The position numbers and the translations under genes are program-made. A DNA stretch of 64,000 nucleotides from positions 15,830,337 to 15,894,336 of the forward strand of contig NC_060064.1 in assembly GCF_020283565.1 (NCBI RefSeq), in the 5' to 3' direction. Positions 42,354-55,619 of the stretch are shown here, in pieces. The notes beneath the pieces are model-generated. The model worked only from the letters and a program-made list of their open reading frames with translations. It did no database searches and was not told the origin of the DNA. The DNA is from Trifolium pratense (taxonomy: Eukaryota; Streptophyta; Magnoliopsida; Fabales; Fabaceae). Position 1 is the first letter of the stretch; each line of letters opens with the position of its first letter.

Positions 42354-45101
42354 TCCTACTGCAAACATGATATCAGGTCTACTAGCTGTGAGATATAACA
42401 AGCTTCCAATCATACTTCTGTAGAGACTTTGATCCACATCAATTCCTTTCTCATCTTTGGTAAGCTTCAAATGTGTAGGTGCAGGTGTCCTTTTGTGACT
42501 ACCACCTTCCATTCCAAACTTCTTAACAATGTTTCTTGCATATTTTTCTTGAGAAATAAATATGGTGTCTTCCATTTGTTTGACCTGAAGACCTAAAAAA
42601 TAAGTTAGTTCCCCAACAAGACTCATTTCAAATTCAGATTGCATTTGTTGCACAAAGTGTTCCACCATTTGTCTTGACATTCCACCAAATACAATATCAT
42701 CCACATATATCTGAGCTATCGTTAGCTTCCATTTTTCCTCTCCTACAAACAAGGTTTTATCATTACCATCCTTCTTGTATCCATGGCTGACAAGAAACTC
42801 AGTCAATCTTTCATACCATGTTCTAGGGGCTTGTTTTAAACCATAGAGAGCTTTCTTTAGTTTGTAGACATGGTTAGGAAAACTTGGATCCACAAACCCT
42901 TTTGGTTGTTCAACATATACCTCTTCATTTAGATAGCCATTTAGGAATGCACTCTTTACATCCATCTGATATAACTTGAATTTTAAGATGCATGCCACAG
43001 CCAAGAGCAATCTTATGGACTCCAAACGAGCAACTGGAGCAAAAGTTTCATCAAAGTCTACTCATTCTATCTGGGTGTATCCTTGTGCCACAAGTCTGGC
43101 TTTATTTCTAGTAATATCACTATTTTCATCAGTTTTGTTCTTGTAGACCCATTTTGTACCAATAACATTTATACCATCTGGTCTAGGTACTAGATCCCAT
43201 ACCTCACTTCTTTTGAACTGAGTTAGTTCCTCCTGCATAGCATTGATCCAGTATTCATCAGTCAAGGCTTCTTTAACATTCTTTGGTTCAATCTTAGATA
43301 TGAAGCATGAGTTAGAGATTGCTTCTTTTGATTTTCTTGTTGTAATTCCTTGATTTGGATTTCCAATGACAAGATCCAGAGGATGATTCTTCTGTGTTCT
43401 AGTAGATGGTTCTTTGTTAGGTCTCACATTCTCTGTGGCAGATTCAGAATTTTGATCAGATTCAGGTTCAGCTTGATCATTATCTGGTGCGGCGACAGGT
43501 GTAATGACATCTGTCTCTTCAGCTGGATCTACACTTGTCGTATCAGCATCATCAACAACAACATTTATTGATTCCATCATAGTTCTTGTTCTGGAGTTAA
43601 AAACTCTGTAGGCTCTACTGTTGGTGGAGTAACCTAAAAATATCCCCTCATCACTTTTGGGATCCAATTTTCTCCTAGGTTCTCTATCTGCCAAAATGTA
43701 ACATTTTGATCCAAACACATGGAAATATTTTACAGTAGGCTTTCTATTCTTCCATAGTTCATACAATGTTGTAGCAGTACCTGTTCTTAATGTTACTCTA
43801 TTATGAATGTAACATGCAGTATTCATGGCTTCAGCCCAAAACTTGTAAGGAAGATTTTTGGCATGCAACATAACTCTAGCAGATTCTTGTAAAGTTCTGT
43901 TCTTTCTTTCAACCACACCATTTTGTTGAGGTGTAATTGGTGAGGAGAATTCATGAGCTATTCCTTCAGCAGCACAAAACTCAGCAAACTTAGAGTTCTC
44001 AAACTCCTTACCATGGTCACTTCTTATTCTTACAATACCACAATCTTTCTCCTTTTGAAGTTGTAAGCAAAGCTCTTTGAACTCTTCAAAAGTCTCAGAC
44101 TTTTCCCTAATGAAATTGACCCAAGTGTATCTAGAGAAGTCATCAACAACAACAAAAACATATTTCTTACCTGCAAGACTCTCAACTTGCATGGGTCCCA
44201 TCAGATCCATGTGTAGTAACTCAAGAACTTTAGAAGTGGACAAGTGTTGCAACTTCTGGTGCGACACCTTGGTTTGCTTCCCAATCTGACATTCACCACA
44301 GATGTTTCCTTCCTGTATCTGTAGACTTGGTAGTCCTCTGATAGCTTCCTCGGATATGACTCTCTTCATACTCTTCAGGTTAAGGTGTCCTAATTTTTGG
44401 TGCCACAGCTTAACCTCATCATCTTTAGTTAAGAAACATGTAGATACATTGGCTTCTTCTAGAGGGACCCACAAGTAGCAATTATCCTTTGATCTAACAC
44501 CCTTCATAAGGATGTCTCCTCCATTATTGCTGACAAGACATTCATTTTTTGTAAAGTTGACTTGCATGCCTTGATCACATAGTTGGCTTATACTAATTAG
44601 ATTAGCAGTTAGCCCTTTTACAAGAAGAACATTTTCAAGTTTTGGCAGACCATTGTCAATCAGTCTTCCAATACCCTTAATTTCTCCCTTAGCTCCATCT
44701 CCAAATGTCACAAAACTTGTTGTATAAGATTTTACCTCCTTTAAATACTTTTCAACACCAGTCATGTGTCTGGAGCAACCACTATCAAAGTACCAATCTT
44801 CTTTTGATGAGGCTCTGAGAGAAGTATGAGCAATCAGACTTTTCTCACTACTTTCAGCTGTACCCCCCTTGATGTTGGTTGTATCCTCATTTTGTTTCCA
44901 TTCCATCTTTGTTTTAGTAATGGATGGATCAGACTCTTGAAGGAATTCACTTGGATACCCATACAATTTGTAGCAGTAAGGCCTTATGTGCCCCTTTCTT
45001 CCACAGTGATGACATCTCCATGAGTGGTATTTGCTTCTGTGTCTAGGTATAAATCTAGGTTTCTGCCTTCTTTGCTGATGTGGTGCCATGTGTGGTAACA
45101 C
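42354..45101 (-). pseudogene. pol of the SIRE-like element (RNase H deleted)
   Basis: A knuckle CHHCGRKGHIRPYC near the start is followed by a protease DSGCSRHMTG, a pre-integrase WHQKLGHLNLKS, an integrase (LLHMDLMGPM, RSDHGKEF, PQQNGVVERKNRT) and a reverse transcriptase (KSAFLNGYL, LYGLKQAPRTWYE, YVDD). A TGA at 43062-43064 (minus strand) replaces a Gly codon before VDFDE. The frame ends where RPDIMFAVG meets LTR-2 sequence, so the RNase H region and the polypurine tract are gone. Confidence 0.9.
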
Positions 45102-46637
45102 TTGTCTCTATCTCATGCATGTATTTCCCTTCTTTGTTGTAATCCATAATCCTATTAACATTTTTACATTCATACCCAATGCATGTTTTAGCTCTACTAG
45201 GAGTAGGTAATGTTTCTAGGATTTCATCTAGATCAGTTCCTTTAAATAGCCTAAGAACATGTTTCTTTAAATTCTCAAGATGAGAGTTTAATTCAGTTAC
45301 CTCTTCATTCAGCTGAGATATTTCTGCTAGTTGCTTGACCTTGTCTGCTTCTAAGCTGATGATAGCTGCCTTCTGCTCTTCAATGGTTTTCAAACTCTCT
45401 TCACATTTAGCACCAAACTCAGAGATTTTTGATAGATTGACAGTTCTCGCAATTTGCAATTTAGTAATTGTTTCTTTTTGCTTTTCTGAGACTCTGCAAA
45501 CTTCTTCACTCTTCAGACACAATTCTCTGTATGATTCAGCAAGTTCATCAAAGGTCAGCTCTTCATCACATGATTCAGTGTCAGATGTGCATACACCTGT
45601 CAGTGCATGTATAGCCTTTTAGTATCAGCTTCCTCTTCAGAATCCTCATCAGACCAAGATACAGTTAACCCCTTCTTCTGTTTCTTCAGGAAGGTTGCAC
45701 ATTTAGTTCTGATGTGTCCATACCCCTCACATTCATGACATTGGACACCTTTATTTGGAGCTGATTTTTCATCTGTTATAGGTTTTCTGAAATTCCTGTA
45801 AGTGTTGCGACCAGTGTCAGCTACACTTGTCTTTGAGTGTTTGTCCATTCTCTTTAGTACCTTATTAAATTGTTTTCCCAAAAGAACCATTGCATCAGAG
45901 ATGCTACTTTCAGACTCTGTGTCACTCTGTTGGTCTTCTTCCTCAGCATTCGAGACAAAAGCAATGCTCTTGTTTTTCTTATCCATCCTTTCATTTGTAG
46001 CTACCTCATAGGTTTGTAATGAACCAACCAGTTCATCCAGCTTCATTTCTGTGATATCTTTGGCTTCTTTTATAGATGTGACCTTCATATCAAACTTCTT
46101 AGGTAAAGACCTAAGCATCTTTCTTACCAGCTTTTCTTCAGGTATCTTTTCACCCAAGGCATAAAACTGATTATCATAATCAAGTATGGTCATGTGAAAT
46201 TCCTGAATGGTTTCATCATCATTCATCCTTAGATTCTCAAACTTGGTGGTTAGGAGTTGTCGTCTTGACATCTTCACTTTAGAGGTACCTTCATGAACAG
46301 TTTCCAGGATGTTCCAAGCTTCCTTAGTAGAGACACACTTTTTGATGAGTCTGAATATGTGCTTGTCAACACCATTATACAATGTGTATAATGCTTTTGA
46401 GTTTGCAAGAGCAAGCTCATCCTCTTCTTTGGACCATTCTTCATCAGGTTTCAACTCAAGAGTTGGTTTCCCATCTTTGTCCATTTTTACAGGTGGTGTC
46501 CACCCTCTCAGAACTGCTTTCCATGTCTTGCTATCAATTTGTTTTTGGAAAGCCATCATACGAGACTTCCAATAGTCATAATTTGACGTACCAACTAGAA
46601 GAGGTGGTCTGGTAACGAGCCCTCCTTCTTTGTCCAT
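45055..46637 (-). pseudogene. gag of the SIRE-like element
   Basis: It starts MDKEGGLVTRPPLL and carries a UBN2-type gag and the zinc knuckle CHECEGYGHIRTKC. A 1-bp loss near 45618 shifts the frame after EEEADT. The other frame then continues through a coiled-coil-rich stretch to 45055. A deletion of some tens of bp near 45100, compared with the forward copy at 57995, separates it from pol. Confidence 0.88.
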
Positions 46638-46706
46638 ACCTGCCAGAAAAAAGTTTCCCTGGAGCTCACCCTAAAATTCAGAACAGGGTGCCTGCTCTGA
46701 TGCCAA

Positions 46707-47749
46707 TAGAAATTCTTGGCACACAGTGGACAGGTGTTGATCAAGGTGTATCAACACTTGTCTGTATTAGACAGATGTTGCTAAAGGTGCACCAACACTT
46801 GTCTATAAACAGAGCACAGAACATAAAATAATAAAAACAATAAAGTAAATAACACACAAGAGTTGTTAACCCAGTTCAGCCTAACAGCCTACTCTGGGGG
46901 ATACCAATCCAAGAATGAAATCCACTATCAGCAGTATTACTTCGAAGCTAAACTCACTCGTTTACAACTTCTCACTTAATCACTACCCAATGACACTTCT
47001 ACCTAGGAACTCCTAGATATGAGACCCCGTCCCAATTCCCACCTTAACAACACACTCAGCGTTGTTATAAACTTCAACGATTACAACAGGTGGAGACACA
47101 CTCCTATGAAACTAGGATTCACTCTTGCTTAAAAGCTTGCGAGCAAATCACACAACACACTAGAACAATCTCCGTACTTCAAAGCTTAGGAGAAGTTCAC
47201 ACTTACAACTCAATAAACACAGGTCCTAAGCTTGCATCAATGAGATACAAGAAAGGCTCACAATTAACACTCTAAAATCCCTAAAACACACGCTTTGTAA
47301 GAACACTATTTTAGATGCTTGAAACCATATGCTTGCCTTCGTATTTATAGTAGTAGAACGACTTGGGCTTCAAGACAAAATTAGGGCTTCTAGAATTGCG
47401 GCAGCAGCTGATATATTTTTGAAAATAATAGTTCTATTTTTGAAACACAAAAATATATTTTCCAAAAATATAATTCCTTTAGAAAATATAACTAGGGTTT
47501 GGCTGCCTCCTGAAACACATTAAACACGTGCGCCTTCCTCTGTAAGAAACCTTGAAACAATTCTTCAATCAAATCTTCAAAAGATTGAGTAGAAAATAAA
47601 ACCCGCTAGCTGGTGCGCACAGTTAGACAGACAGGTGTTGTTCCAAAGTGTACCCACATCTGTCACAACACTTGGCGTAGGCACATATGTCTCAACACTT
47701 GGCTAAAGGATGTTTTTGCAAAATGTAGCCAACATACAAAAACCCAACA
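46707..47749 (-). repeat. LTR-1 of the SIRE-like element
   Basis: A 1043-bp LTR. On the minus strand it starts TGTTGGGTTTTTGTATGTTG and ends AATTTCTA, next to TTGGCATCAGAGC (the primer-binding site). The last base pair differs from the CA of the forward copy. Confidence 0.9.
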
Positions 47750-49487
47750 AGATGTATGCTCTCTGAAGCTAAGTTGCCTCAACATTATTGGGGTGAAGCA
47801 CTGTACACGGCAGTGCATGTTATTAATCTCACTCCTACTGTTGTTTTGAACAGTGAAGTTCCAGACAAAATTTGGTTTGGTAAGAATGTCAAATATGATC
47901 ATTTGAGAGTCTTTGGTTGTAAGGCTTTTGTGCTTGTTCCAAAGGATGAAAGATCCAAGTTGGATGCAAAGTCAAAACAATGTATCTTCATTGGCTATGG
48001 GTAGGATGAGTTTGGTTAAAAGTTTTATGATCCTATAGGGAATAAACTTATCAGAAGCCGCGATGTTGTGTTCATGGAAGACCAAACTATTGAAGACATT
48101 GATAAGGTGGAGAAAACTACGTACACCCGAGAAAGATGTTAGTTTGTCTAATATTGATCCAGTTCGGTTGCCTGTTCATAATCTGGATACTATTGGTGGT
48201 GATGTTCAAAATTGTGATCCACATGATTATGTTGATGATCAACAACTTGGAGAAGAGGTATATATTCCAGCTGATAATGATGAGGAGAATGATATGTCAC
48301 AGGGTGAGAATCTTGGTGAAGCTCCAGAATCATCTCAAGTTCAACTTAGGAGGTCCAACAGACAGAGACAACCTTCTACAAGGTATAATTCTGATGAGTA
48401 TGTGACTTTGACTGATGAGGGTGAACCTGAGTATTTTCAAGAAGCCATGGAAAGTGATGAAAATCAAAAGTGGTTGGATGCAATGAATGATGAGATGAAA
48501 TCCTTGCATGATAATCACACTTATGATTTAGTGAAGTTGCCTAAAGGCAAAAGGGCTTTGGAAAATAAGTGGATATATAGAGTTAAACATGAGAGTAACT
48601 CTATGTCTCCAAGGTATAAAGCCAGATTGGTAGTGAAAGGTTTCCGTCAAAGAAAGGGTGTTGATTTTAATGAGATTTTCTCACATGTTGTGAAGATGTC
48701 ATCAATTAGAACCGTGTTGGGTTTGGCTGCTACTCTTGATCTAGAGGTTGAGCAAATGGATGTGAAAACGACTTTCCTTCATGGTGATTTGGAGGAAGAG
48801 ATCTACATGAAGCAACCCGATGGTTTTCAAGTTAAAGGCAAAGAAGACTATGTGTGTAGATTGAGAAAGAGCCTATATGGGTTGAAGCAAGCTCCAAGGC
48901 AGTGGTACAAGAAGTTTGAGTCTGTTATGTCTGAACAAGGATACAAGAAGACTACTTCAGATCATTGCGTCTTTGTTAGAAAATTTTCTAACGATGACTT
49001 CATTATCCTGTTGTTATATGTTGATGATATGCTTATTGTAGGGAAAAATATTTCTAACATTGACAGGTTAAAGAAGCAATTGGGCGAGTCATTTGCCATG
49101 AAAGACATGGGAGAAGCTAAACAGATTCTTGACGTAAGAATCACGCGTGACAGAAAGGAGAAGAAACTTTGGATGTCACAAGAACACTATATCAAAAGAG
49201 TGCTGCAGAGATTCCAGATGGAAAATTCTAAGGCGGTAAGCACTCCTCTTGCTACTCATTTCAAGCTGAGTTCGAAACAAAGTCCTTCAAATGAAGATGA
49301 AACATTTGATATGAAACGTGTTCCTTATACGTCTGTTGTGGGTAGTTTGATGTATGCAATGGTGTGTACAAGACCAGATATAGCACATGTTGTTGGTACA
49401 GTCAGTAGATTTTTGTCAAATCCAGGTAGAGAGCATTGGAATGCTGTAAAATGGGTTTTAAGGTATCTTCGTGGTACTACTTGTATG
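47750..49487 (+). pseudogene. Integrase end and reverse transcriptase of the Tnt1-like element
   Basis: It resumes at integrase (MLSEAKLPQHYWGEAL; KLDAKSKQCIFIGY), with TAG at 48002-48004 and TAA at 48017-48019. It then enters the RT (WLDAMNDEMKSL, VEQMDVKTTFLHGDL, LYGLKQAPRQWY, LLLYVDDMLIVG) and runs to RYLRGTTCM, where the solo LTR is inserted. It completes the coding order begun at 38355. Confidence 0.9.
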
Positions 49488-51246
49488 TGTAAGACCCCGA
49501 TATTTTACACGGATTTTATTTTGAAATATTTTATCGTTGTCGAAATTAAATTATTATATTTTATAATTTATTGGGTTAGAATATTATTTTATAATATGGT
49601 CTAATGTATTTGTTTTAATTAGAAGGAAAAATAAATTAGATGTATCGATAGTAAAAAAATAATATGTGGAGCATATATAATGGATTAAGGATTTACTAGT
49701 AAGTAGTATATTTAGCTAACAAAAACTAAGAATCAATCCCTATATCTGTACTCCAACGTGAAGATAGAAACCACACAAACATATTACTTCTTGTTTAATT
49801 TATAATATTAAAAATTGATATAGTATGGGTAGACATGAAACATATATAGGTACACGGCTGAAGAAAATAAGATTTTATGTTTTGAAAATAAATTGTAACT
49901 TCTTTTCCCCTATTTACATGATCACTACCACTTTCCACTATGTAGTATAATACCATTTATTTAGGAAAAAGTTAGTGGGAGGATTATCACCTATTTAAGT
50001 AACCATCGGTTCTCTCTCCCTTGGATTATTCTTTCCCTTACTGGTTCTATTACGCTTAGAAAATAGAGAGAAAATTTAGAGACGGGGAAACTATATAATT
50101 AGAGACTTAATGGCGAAAGGAGGACGAGCGGAAGGTCAACTAAGAATTAGCAAATAGGTTTTGTCACCAAGTGTGAGCTTATAGTGGAGCATGTGTTGAT
50201 TAGGAGTTGCTGCTATTAAGGTTAGAGGATCCTCCGTTGCTTGTTTATTTTAATTATACATATGCTTATGTGATTTTTATGGTGTGCGTAAATGATATAT
50301 GAATTCTTGTGATGCATAGTTTATTTCCTTGTTGTTAAACGTGATTTATTATGTCTTCTGATTTGGTGATTTGGGTTAACAACGGTGTCTTTGGTTGGTG
50401 ATTGGGGTTATCATTGGAGAGGTCTTGTCTCTAAACTGGTGTTAGAACAAGACTGTTTTGATTAATTGCTCGGCGGAGTAATTTTTTTGGTGTGACTAAC
50501 TTAGCGGTGATAGGGGGTTCATTTCCTTTTTGGTGTGGTTTGGAATAATACCCAACGGTGGGGTACCGAACCATAATACCCAACGGTGGGGTATTGTGTC
50601 CAACGGTGGGACACTGTCCAATGGTGGGACAAATTACTCTGCGGAGCGGTGATATCCAGATCATATAAGGTGCATTAGAATGACATGTAGACTAACCTTT
50701 AGGATTTGGTGAAACATTGGAGAATGTAACTATGGTGTTGTGTGGTAAGTGATTAATAACTACTTACTTTATTGTTGGTAATTTATGAGTTTTCCATATG
50801 TATATATGCATGCTTAATTGATGTTTTCCTATGTTTTGGAGCGACCCTCATGTATAAATTTGGCCAGGTTACTAAATCAGTAGATCAGAGTTGCGCAGCA
50901 GAAACGTGGTGACATGTAGTTGAGGCTCCGAAATTCGTGGACATCGGTGCTAGTCTTGTCGAGAGAGATTCTCACAAGCATCCAGAGTTATGACCAGCTA
51001 TAGATTGAGTGTTTGGGTAGTAAAAGGCCAATAGTCTTGGTTTAGAAATTTATTTTGAGTTAAAGAGAAATTCAATCTTTTGAAATTACATTACTCTAAA
51101 TTATTAATTTGGAGAAATCTATTATTATAATACTAAATAATACTAAATATTTAGCATTATGAGTTTATTTTATTCTTTTAAAAAAATGGTTCATCGTTTT
51201 GGTTAAAATTTGGTTAATTAACGTCCCAAAAATTTGGGATGTTACA
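49488..51246. mobile_element. Solo LTR (probably Ty3/gypsy)
   Basis: A 1759-bp unit beginning TGTAAGACCCCGATATTTTA and ending TTTGGGATGTTACA, with GTATG at both outer edges (49483-49487, 51247-51251). Removing it rejoins the RT and RNase H frame exactly (GTTCM then RLCFGG). There are no internal genes, so it formed by LTR-LTR recombination. The terminal sequence suggests the gypsy superfamily. Four copies of a CAACGGTGGGG-type motif lie near 50548-50630. Confidence 0.88.
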
Positions 51247-51251
51247 GTATG

Positions 51252-51768
51252 AGACTTTGCTTTGGGGGAGATAAGCCTACTTTGGAAGGGTACTCTGACT
51301 CAGATATGGCTGGCGACATTGATTCTAGGAAGTCTACTTCGGGCTACATGATTAAGTTTGCAGGGGGAGCTGTAGCTTGGCAGTCCAGATTGCAAAAGTG
51401 TGTAGCATTGTCTACTACAGAGGCAGAGTTCATTGCCATTACCGAAGCATGCAAAGAGTTGCTATGGTTGAAGAAATTCTTGCAGGAGCTTGGTTTTGTT
51501 CAAGACAAATATGTGTTATTTGTTGATAGCCAAAGTGCTATTCATCTTGGTAAGAATCCGACTTTTCATAATAGGTCCAAACATATTGATGTAAGGTATC
51601 ACTGGATACGTGATGTTTTGGATGCTAAGTTGCTGGAACTAGCAAAGGTTCATACGGATGATAATGATTCAGATATGATGACCAAGACGTTACCAAGGGG
51701 AAAATTTGAAGCATGTTGTGATATCGCCGGTTTGGCGATTTCCTCCACATAGTTGTGAGGGGGAGATT
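51252..51768 (+). pseudogene. RNase H and polypurine tract of the Tnt1-like element
   Basis: RNase H of copia pol with its acidic residues in place (YSDSDMAGD, TTEAEF, VDSQSA), ending at TAG 51750-51752. The polypurine tract lies just before the 3' LTR. It is intact but cut off from the rest of pol. Confidence 0.9.
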
Positions 51769-52438
51769 TGTTGGGTTTTGGGCTCCCTTCCTATGTGGAG
51801 AAATGTCCAATTTTATTAGCCCATTATGTCTCACTTATATAAGTGGAGAGTGGTCATACTAGGGTTATTATGTGAGTAAATTTTGTGACAGAACAACCTT
51901 CAAAAAGAGAGAAAAGAAGAGAGAAAACAATTCCCGTTTTTCTCAAATCAGTCCCACTAAAACTCCGATTCCCGATTCGTTAACCGTTGGATATCGCTCA
52001 AACTTGGAGGGCAGGTTCGTGGATCCAGAGGCTATCTTTTGACCGTTCGGATCGTCGAAACAAGGTCTGGTTCGGGAGATATTCTGCTAGCAATACAACA
52101 GGTGTTTTGGAAAATTTTCAGCTTCTTGTTCTTGTTTTGTAAGCTTTAGTGCTTTGTTGTGTAATTGGTTGTTAGCACTTGTTTGTGCCTCACTTGGAGA
52201 CTCTTTTGTACCCTTATTTGATTATAGTGGAGCTATTTCTTTGGTTTGGACGACCCGTGGTTTTTTTACTCTCACATCGAGGGTTTTCTACGTTAAAATT
52301 CCGGTGTCTTTATTTTGCTTTATTGTCTGCCATATTATTTGTTGTTGATCCTCAAGGTTCTTACAAGTTTGGGGAATTTTATTTCCGCTGCATATTGCTC
52401 GTTATTATTATTATTATTATTGTGCTAATTCCCCATCA
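51769..52438 (+). repeat. 3' LTR of the Tnt1-like element
   Basis: A 670-bp copy of 37647-38306. Confidence 0.9.
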
Positions 52439-54602
52439 TCTTTTTCAAAATACGCGGCGGAAAATCAAACTTTGTTATTATAAAATCTTGGTTCAAGTAT
52501 TACATTCTTCATAAAAAATAATACTAATGTAATTAATTAGTAAGACTACATGTTTATACAAAATTTGAATCAATATTGCATCATTCGTTATACAAAATGA
52601 CTAAGATTATGGAACTCTATACACATTATAAAACCTCTTTTCCCGTGTCACAATCAGAGCGGAGTTTTACTGACGACTCGACATCGATAAACACGAAACC
52701 TGTGAATCTGGACCCCCAACGGTCCAGCACATAACACATAAAAGATAGTTAGATAACATACTCAAAAATATACAAGTGTAAGTAAACTATATATAAACAC
52801 TTCATCACAATTCATGCATATTCATACATCATGCATATACTTCATTAATCACATCTAAATAGGAGATACAACCTAATTGTACTCACACTTCATTTATAAG
52901 CATACATCATTAATCTCATTTAATTATAAGCTACAAGAAGTTATAATCAAATTTCAATCATAATCCACAAGAAATTGAAGACAATTACATTTATAATCAT
53001 CGGACAATCAACACATACAACAAGTCTAACACACATAGACAATTATCACAAATTCCAAACATATGTGTCACATATCAAATATCAAATAATGTACGCATAT
53101 CCTAATGCAATTTAATGCCACAATCTTCATGCTATGTCCCCTAGATATATCTAATGCATATGGTACCATCGTTTTTATTAGAGTATCTCACCTCTAATAT
53201 TCGTCTTTATCGGATAAATATAATCCGATATCCGTCTTTATTGGAATATCCAATATACATCAACAATTCATGAATGCATGTATGTAATTCATGAATTCAC
53301 ACTCACACAATTAGCATTTTGCTCGTCATTTACAATGTGAAACATTATCCAACATTTCGTCTTTATTAAGATAACAATATACCTTAATATCCTTCTTTAT
53401 TATAATAACATAATTCCAATATCCTTCTTTATTAAGTTGATTAAACACCTTAATATACTTCTTTGACATTTTAACAAACATCATTAACCCAATCAACAAC
53501 GATTATATTCCACAAATATAATCAACACATCATTGTTCATCAACAAGCAATCAATCATGGTTACAAACACTTAATTGCATGTTAGGATACCTTAAATCCA
53601 TGTTACAAGTGCCTAATTGCACTTTAAAACATCAACAAAATATGTTCTGCACAGTACTGGTCGCTTAGCGACGGCATAGCGAGGGATGGCGAACATAGTC
53701 AGTGCATGGACAGATTCTGGCGAGCGACAGCGAGCTGGTCGATTAGAGAGGGCCTTTGGTCTCTCAGCGAGGGCCTCAGGACAGCAACAGTCGCCACCTG
53801 TTCGCTAAGCGAAGGCTTAGCGACGACCTTCTGACAACAATGTTCAAACTTCGTGTTTTTCACTCCAATTAACCCAAAAATCCCATTTTTCATGTTATAA
53901 ATCCTAAATAAGTTTATCTTCATGTACATAACACATATATAAACATAAAAGGACGGATTGATTCTCAGATCTACATCATAAACATCGAAAAAGTAATGAT
54001 TTATCATTTTTACTCAAAAACTCATAAACCACAAAGTTCTTGATCAAACATCTACAAATTCCCAATTTTAACCCACAAAATCGTTCATACTACGTGATAC
54101 AAGTATATTAAACATGTTATGAACATTCTCTATCATTTTCCTTAAGAAAATCACCCAAAAACCCAAACGAAAATGGGGTGGAGAAAGCTCGGGTACGGAG
54201 AAATCGACATTCTCCCCTTTCTCGTATCACCCACGAATATGAAATCTACTCTCTTAACTTGGATCCGATGAAAGCTCGACGATTTCTCTTGATCTCTCTT
54301 GCTCAAGCTTGCCCTAGCTCTCCTCTTGCTCTCCCTTCTCTCTACTTCTCCCAAGAACAAGAAAAATGAATTCTTTCTCTCTCCAAGGGCTTCATATAGC
54401 GCCCCCCACCTTAAGTCCAAGGCCCATTGGGCCTAAAGTCCATTAACACGACCCAACACGTTTTAACTGTTGTATATTTTATACTATAACTATAATTTAT
54501 TTTAAAATTAATTGCCTTTTACTTGGTGAAAGAAACGTTTTCCTTTCAATTCAATTTATTGATATTATTCCTAATTATTAGAAAGAATATTAGAGCAGTT
54601 AC
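52439..54602. repeat. Right piece of an LTR-like (gypsy-type) sequence
   Basis: It continues 37599-37646 across the copia insertion. It has features I associate with long legume Ty3/gypsy LTRs: a run of short CTTTATT-type repeats (53150-53470), CGCTTAGCGA/CGCTAAGCGA palindromes (53660-53830), and GCCCATTGGGCCTAAAGTCC near 54422. The right end is uncertain; AGTTACA at 54596-54602 is the best candidate. No target duplication or internal genes found. Confidence 0.45.
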
Positions 54603-55619
54603 AAAAGACCAAGATACTGGCTTTGTTCTTTTTAAGTCGTGAAGCTTAGAGGATAGAAAAGGAGGTGCATATCTTTACAACAAGAGACATGGCTTTGAAT
54701 AGAAAAATATTTCCCTCACATATAAATTGAGTTATTATCTTCCTGGATTGCATCACCGGTTTCTAATTATGTCTTGCTAGTTCTGTCACCTCAGATATGA
54801 TTCATATCCGGGAAGGACCTGTTGAATCCTGGGGGATTTGCGCTTATGAGGCGGATAAATCCTTAAGGACAGTGCGATCAGCACGCCTCAGGTATTGTTC
54901 CATGGTTCACTATTTTGCAGGTCTATGATTCGGTGGTTGCTTATTTCGCTATGGTGCCGACAACAATTTACCGCAATCAGAAGATAAGTTCTTGTGAACT
55001 CTATTTTATTTTATTATGATTCATATATATTCGATTGGTTAAATTTATATGTTGTTTATTATTGTGAATAGGTCCAATTTTTTACAACAATCTTAAGGAT
55101 TTATATTTATTGATTAATGTTTAATTTTCTTTGTGACCAAAAAAAAAGATATCGATGTCCACAAATTCAATTTTGATGGAAGCGTCGAAATTAATGTCGC
55201 ATCACTCTGTATATATAGCGCATTCTGCCGTGGAAACAATTGAGGTATCATAGAAAACTTATTTTTGAAGCAGATTGTATGTAGAAATTACCCATAGGTA
55301 CATGCTCGCTTTTAACCAATAAAGTAAAGGTACTTGAGTTTTGTTTTATTGGAACTTAAAAAAAAAATAATAAATACTGTGAAAATTAATATATTCAGAT
55401 TTTCTGTTGGAGATTAACATGATTTTCTCAAAGCATATTTAGTCGACACCTATTTCTGGTACTTTGGTATTGCAAATTTTCTTTGGAGACTAGCATAGTT
55501 TTTGAGACGACTTGTTTGGCACCCATGATTGATCTACTTAAAAGTTTAATGTGATTCTATCTCTATAATTGCACGAGAAATCTCGTTGAACTGGCAACAA
55601 ATTAGTGAGTATCCATAAG
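54603..55619. other. Unassigned region, possible LINE 3' relic
   Basis: No open gene. The stretch up to TTTGTGACCAAAAAAAAA (near 55130-55149) ends in a poly(A) as a truncated LINE or SINE would. The rest is unrecognised. Confidence 0.35.

Larger units (their letters stand above)
40098..47749 (-). mobile_element. SIRE-like copia element, antisense, partly tandem
   Basis: Minus-strand order is LTR-1 (47749-46707), gag (46637-45055), pol (45101-42354), a partial LTR-2 (42353-41389), then a second gag copy (41319-40098) cut off where it meets the host integrase. LTR-1 has the TGTTGGG terminus abutting host codons at 47750. LTR-2 lacks about its first 55 bp and is fused to pol inside the RT-RNase H region. 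The two LTR-plus-gag units are nearly identical. This suggests an LTR-int-LTR-int tandem that then suffered two deletions, one of which also removed host bases. Confidence 0.85.
37647..52438 (+). mobile_element. Ty1/copia (Tnt1/Tork-like) retrotransposon with nested insertions
   Basis: LTRs at 37647-38306 and 51769-52438 are near-identical, starting TGTTGGGTTTTGGGC and ending CCCCATCA. TCTTT flanks both outer edges (37642-37646, 52439-52443). The primer-binding site TGGTATCAGAGC is at 38310-38321 and the polypurine tract GAGGGGGAGA is near 51757. Domain order protease, integrase, RT, RNase H defines copia. Two insertions interrupt it: 40098-47749 (antisense copia) and 49488-51246 (solo LTR). 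The coding part carries stops, so it is dead, but the LTRs remain similar, suggesting moderate age. Confidence 0.93.

Noticed and set aside
53640..53840. Possible CRISPR-like or satellite array (repeated CGCTTAGCGA)
   Set aside because: Irregular spacing, a eukaryotic genome, and a pattern common in legume LTRs.
54151..54420. 89-codon minus-strand frame next to an Arg/Ser-rich stretch
   Set aside because: It sits in LTR-like sequence and shows no domain.
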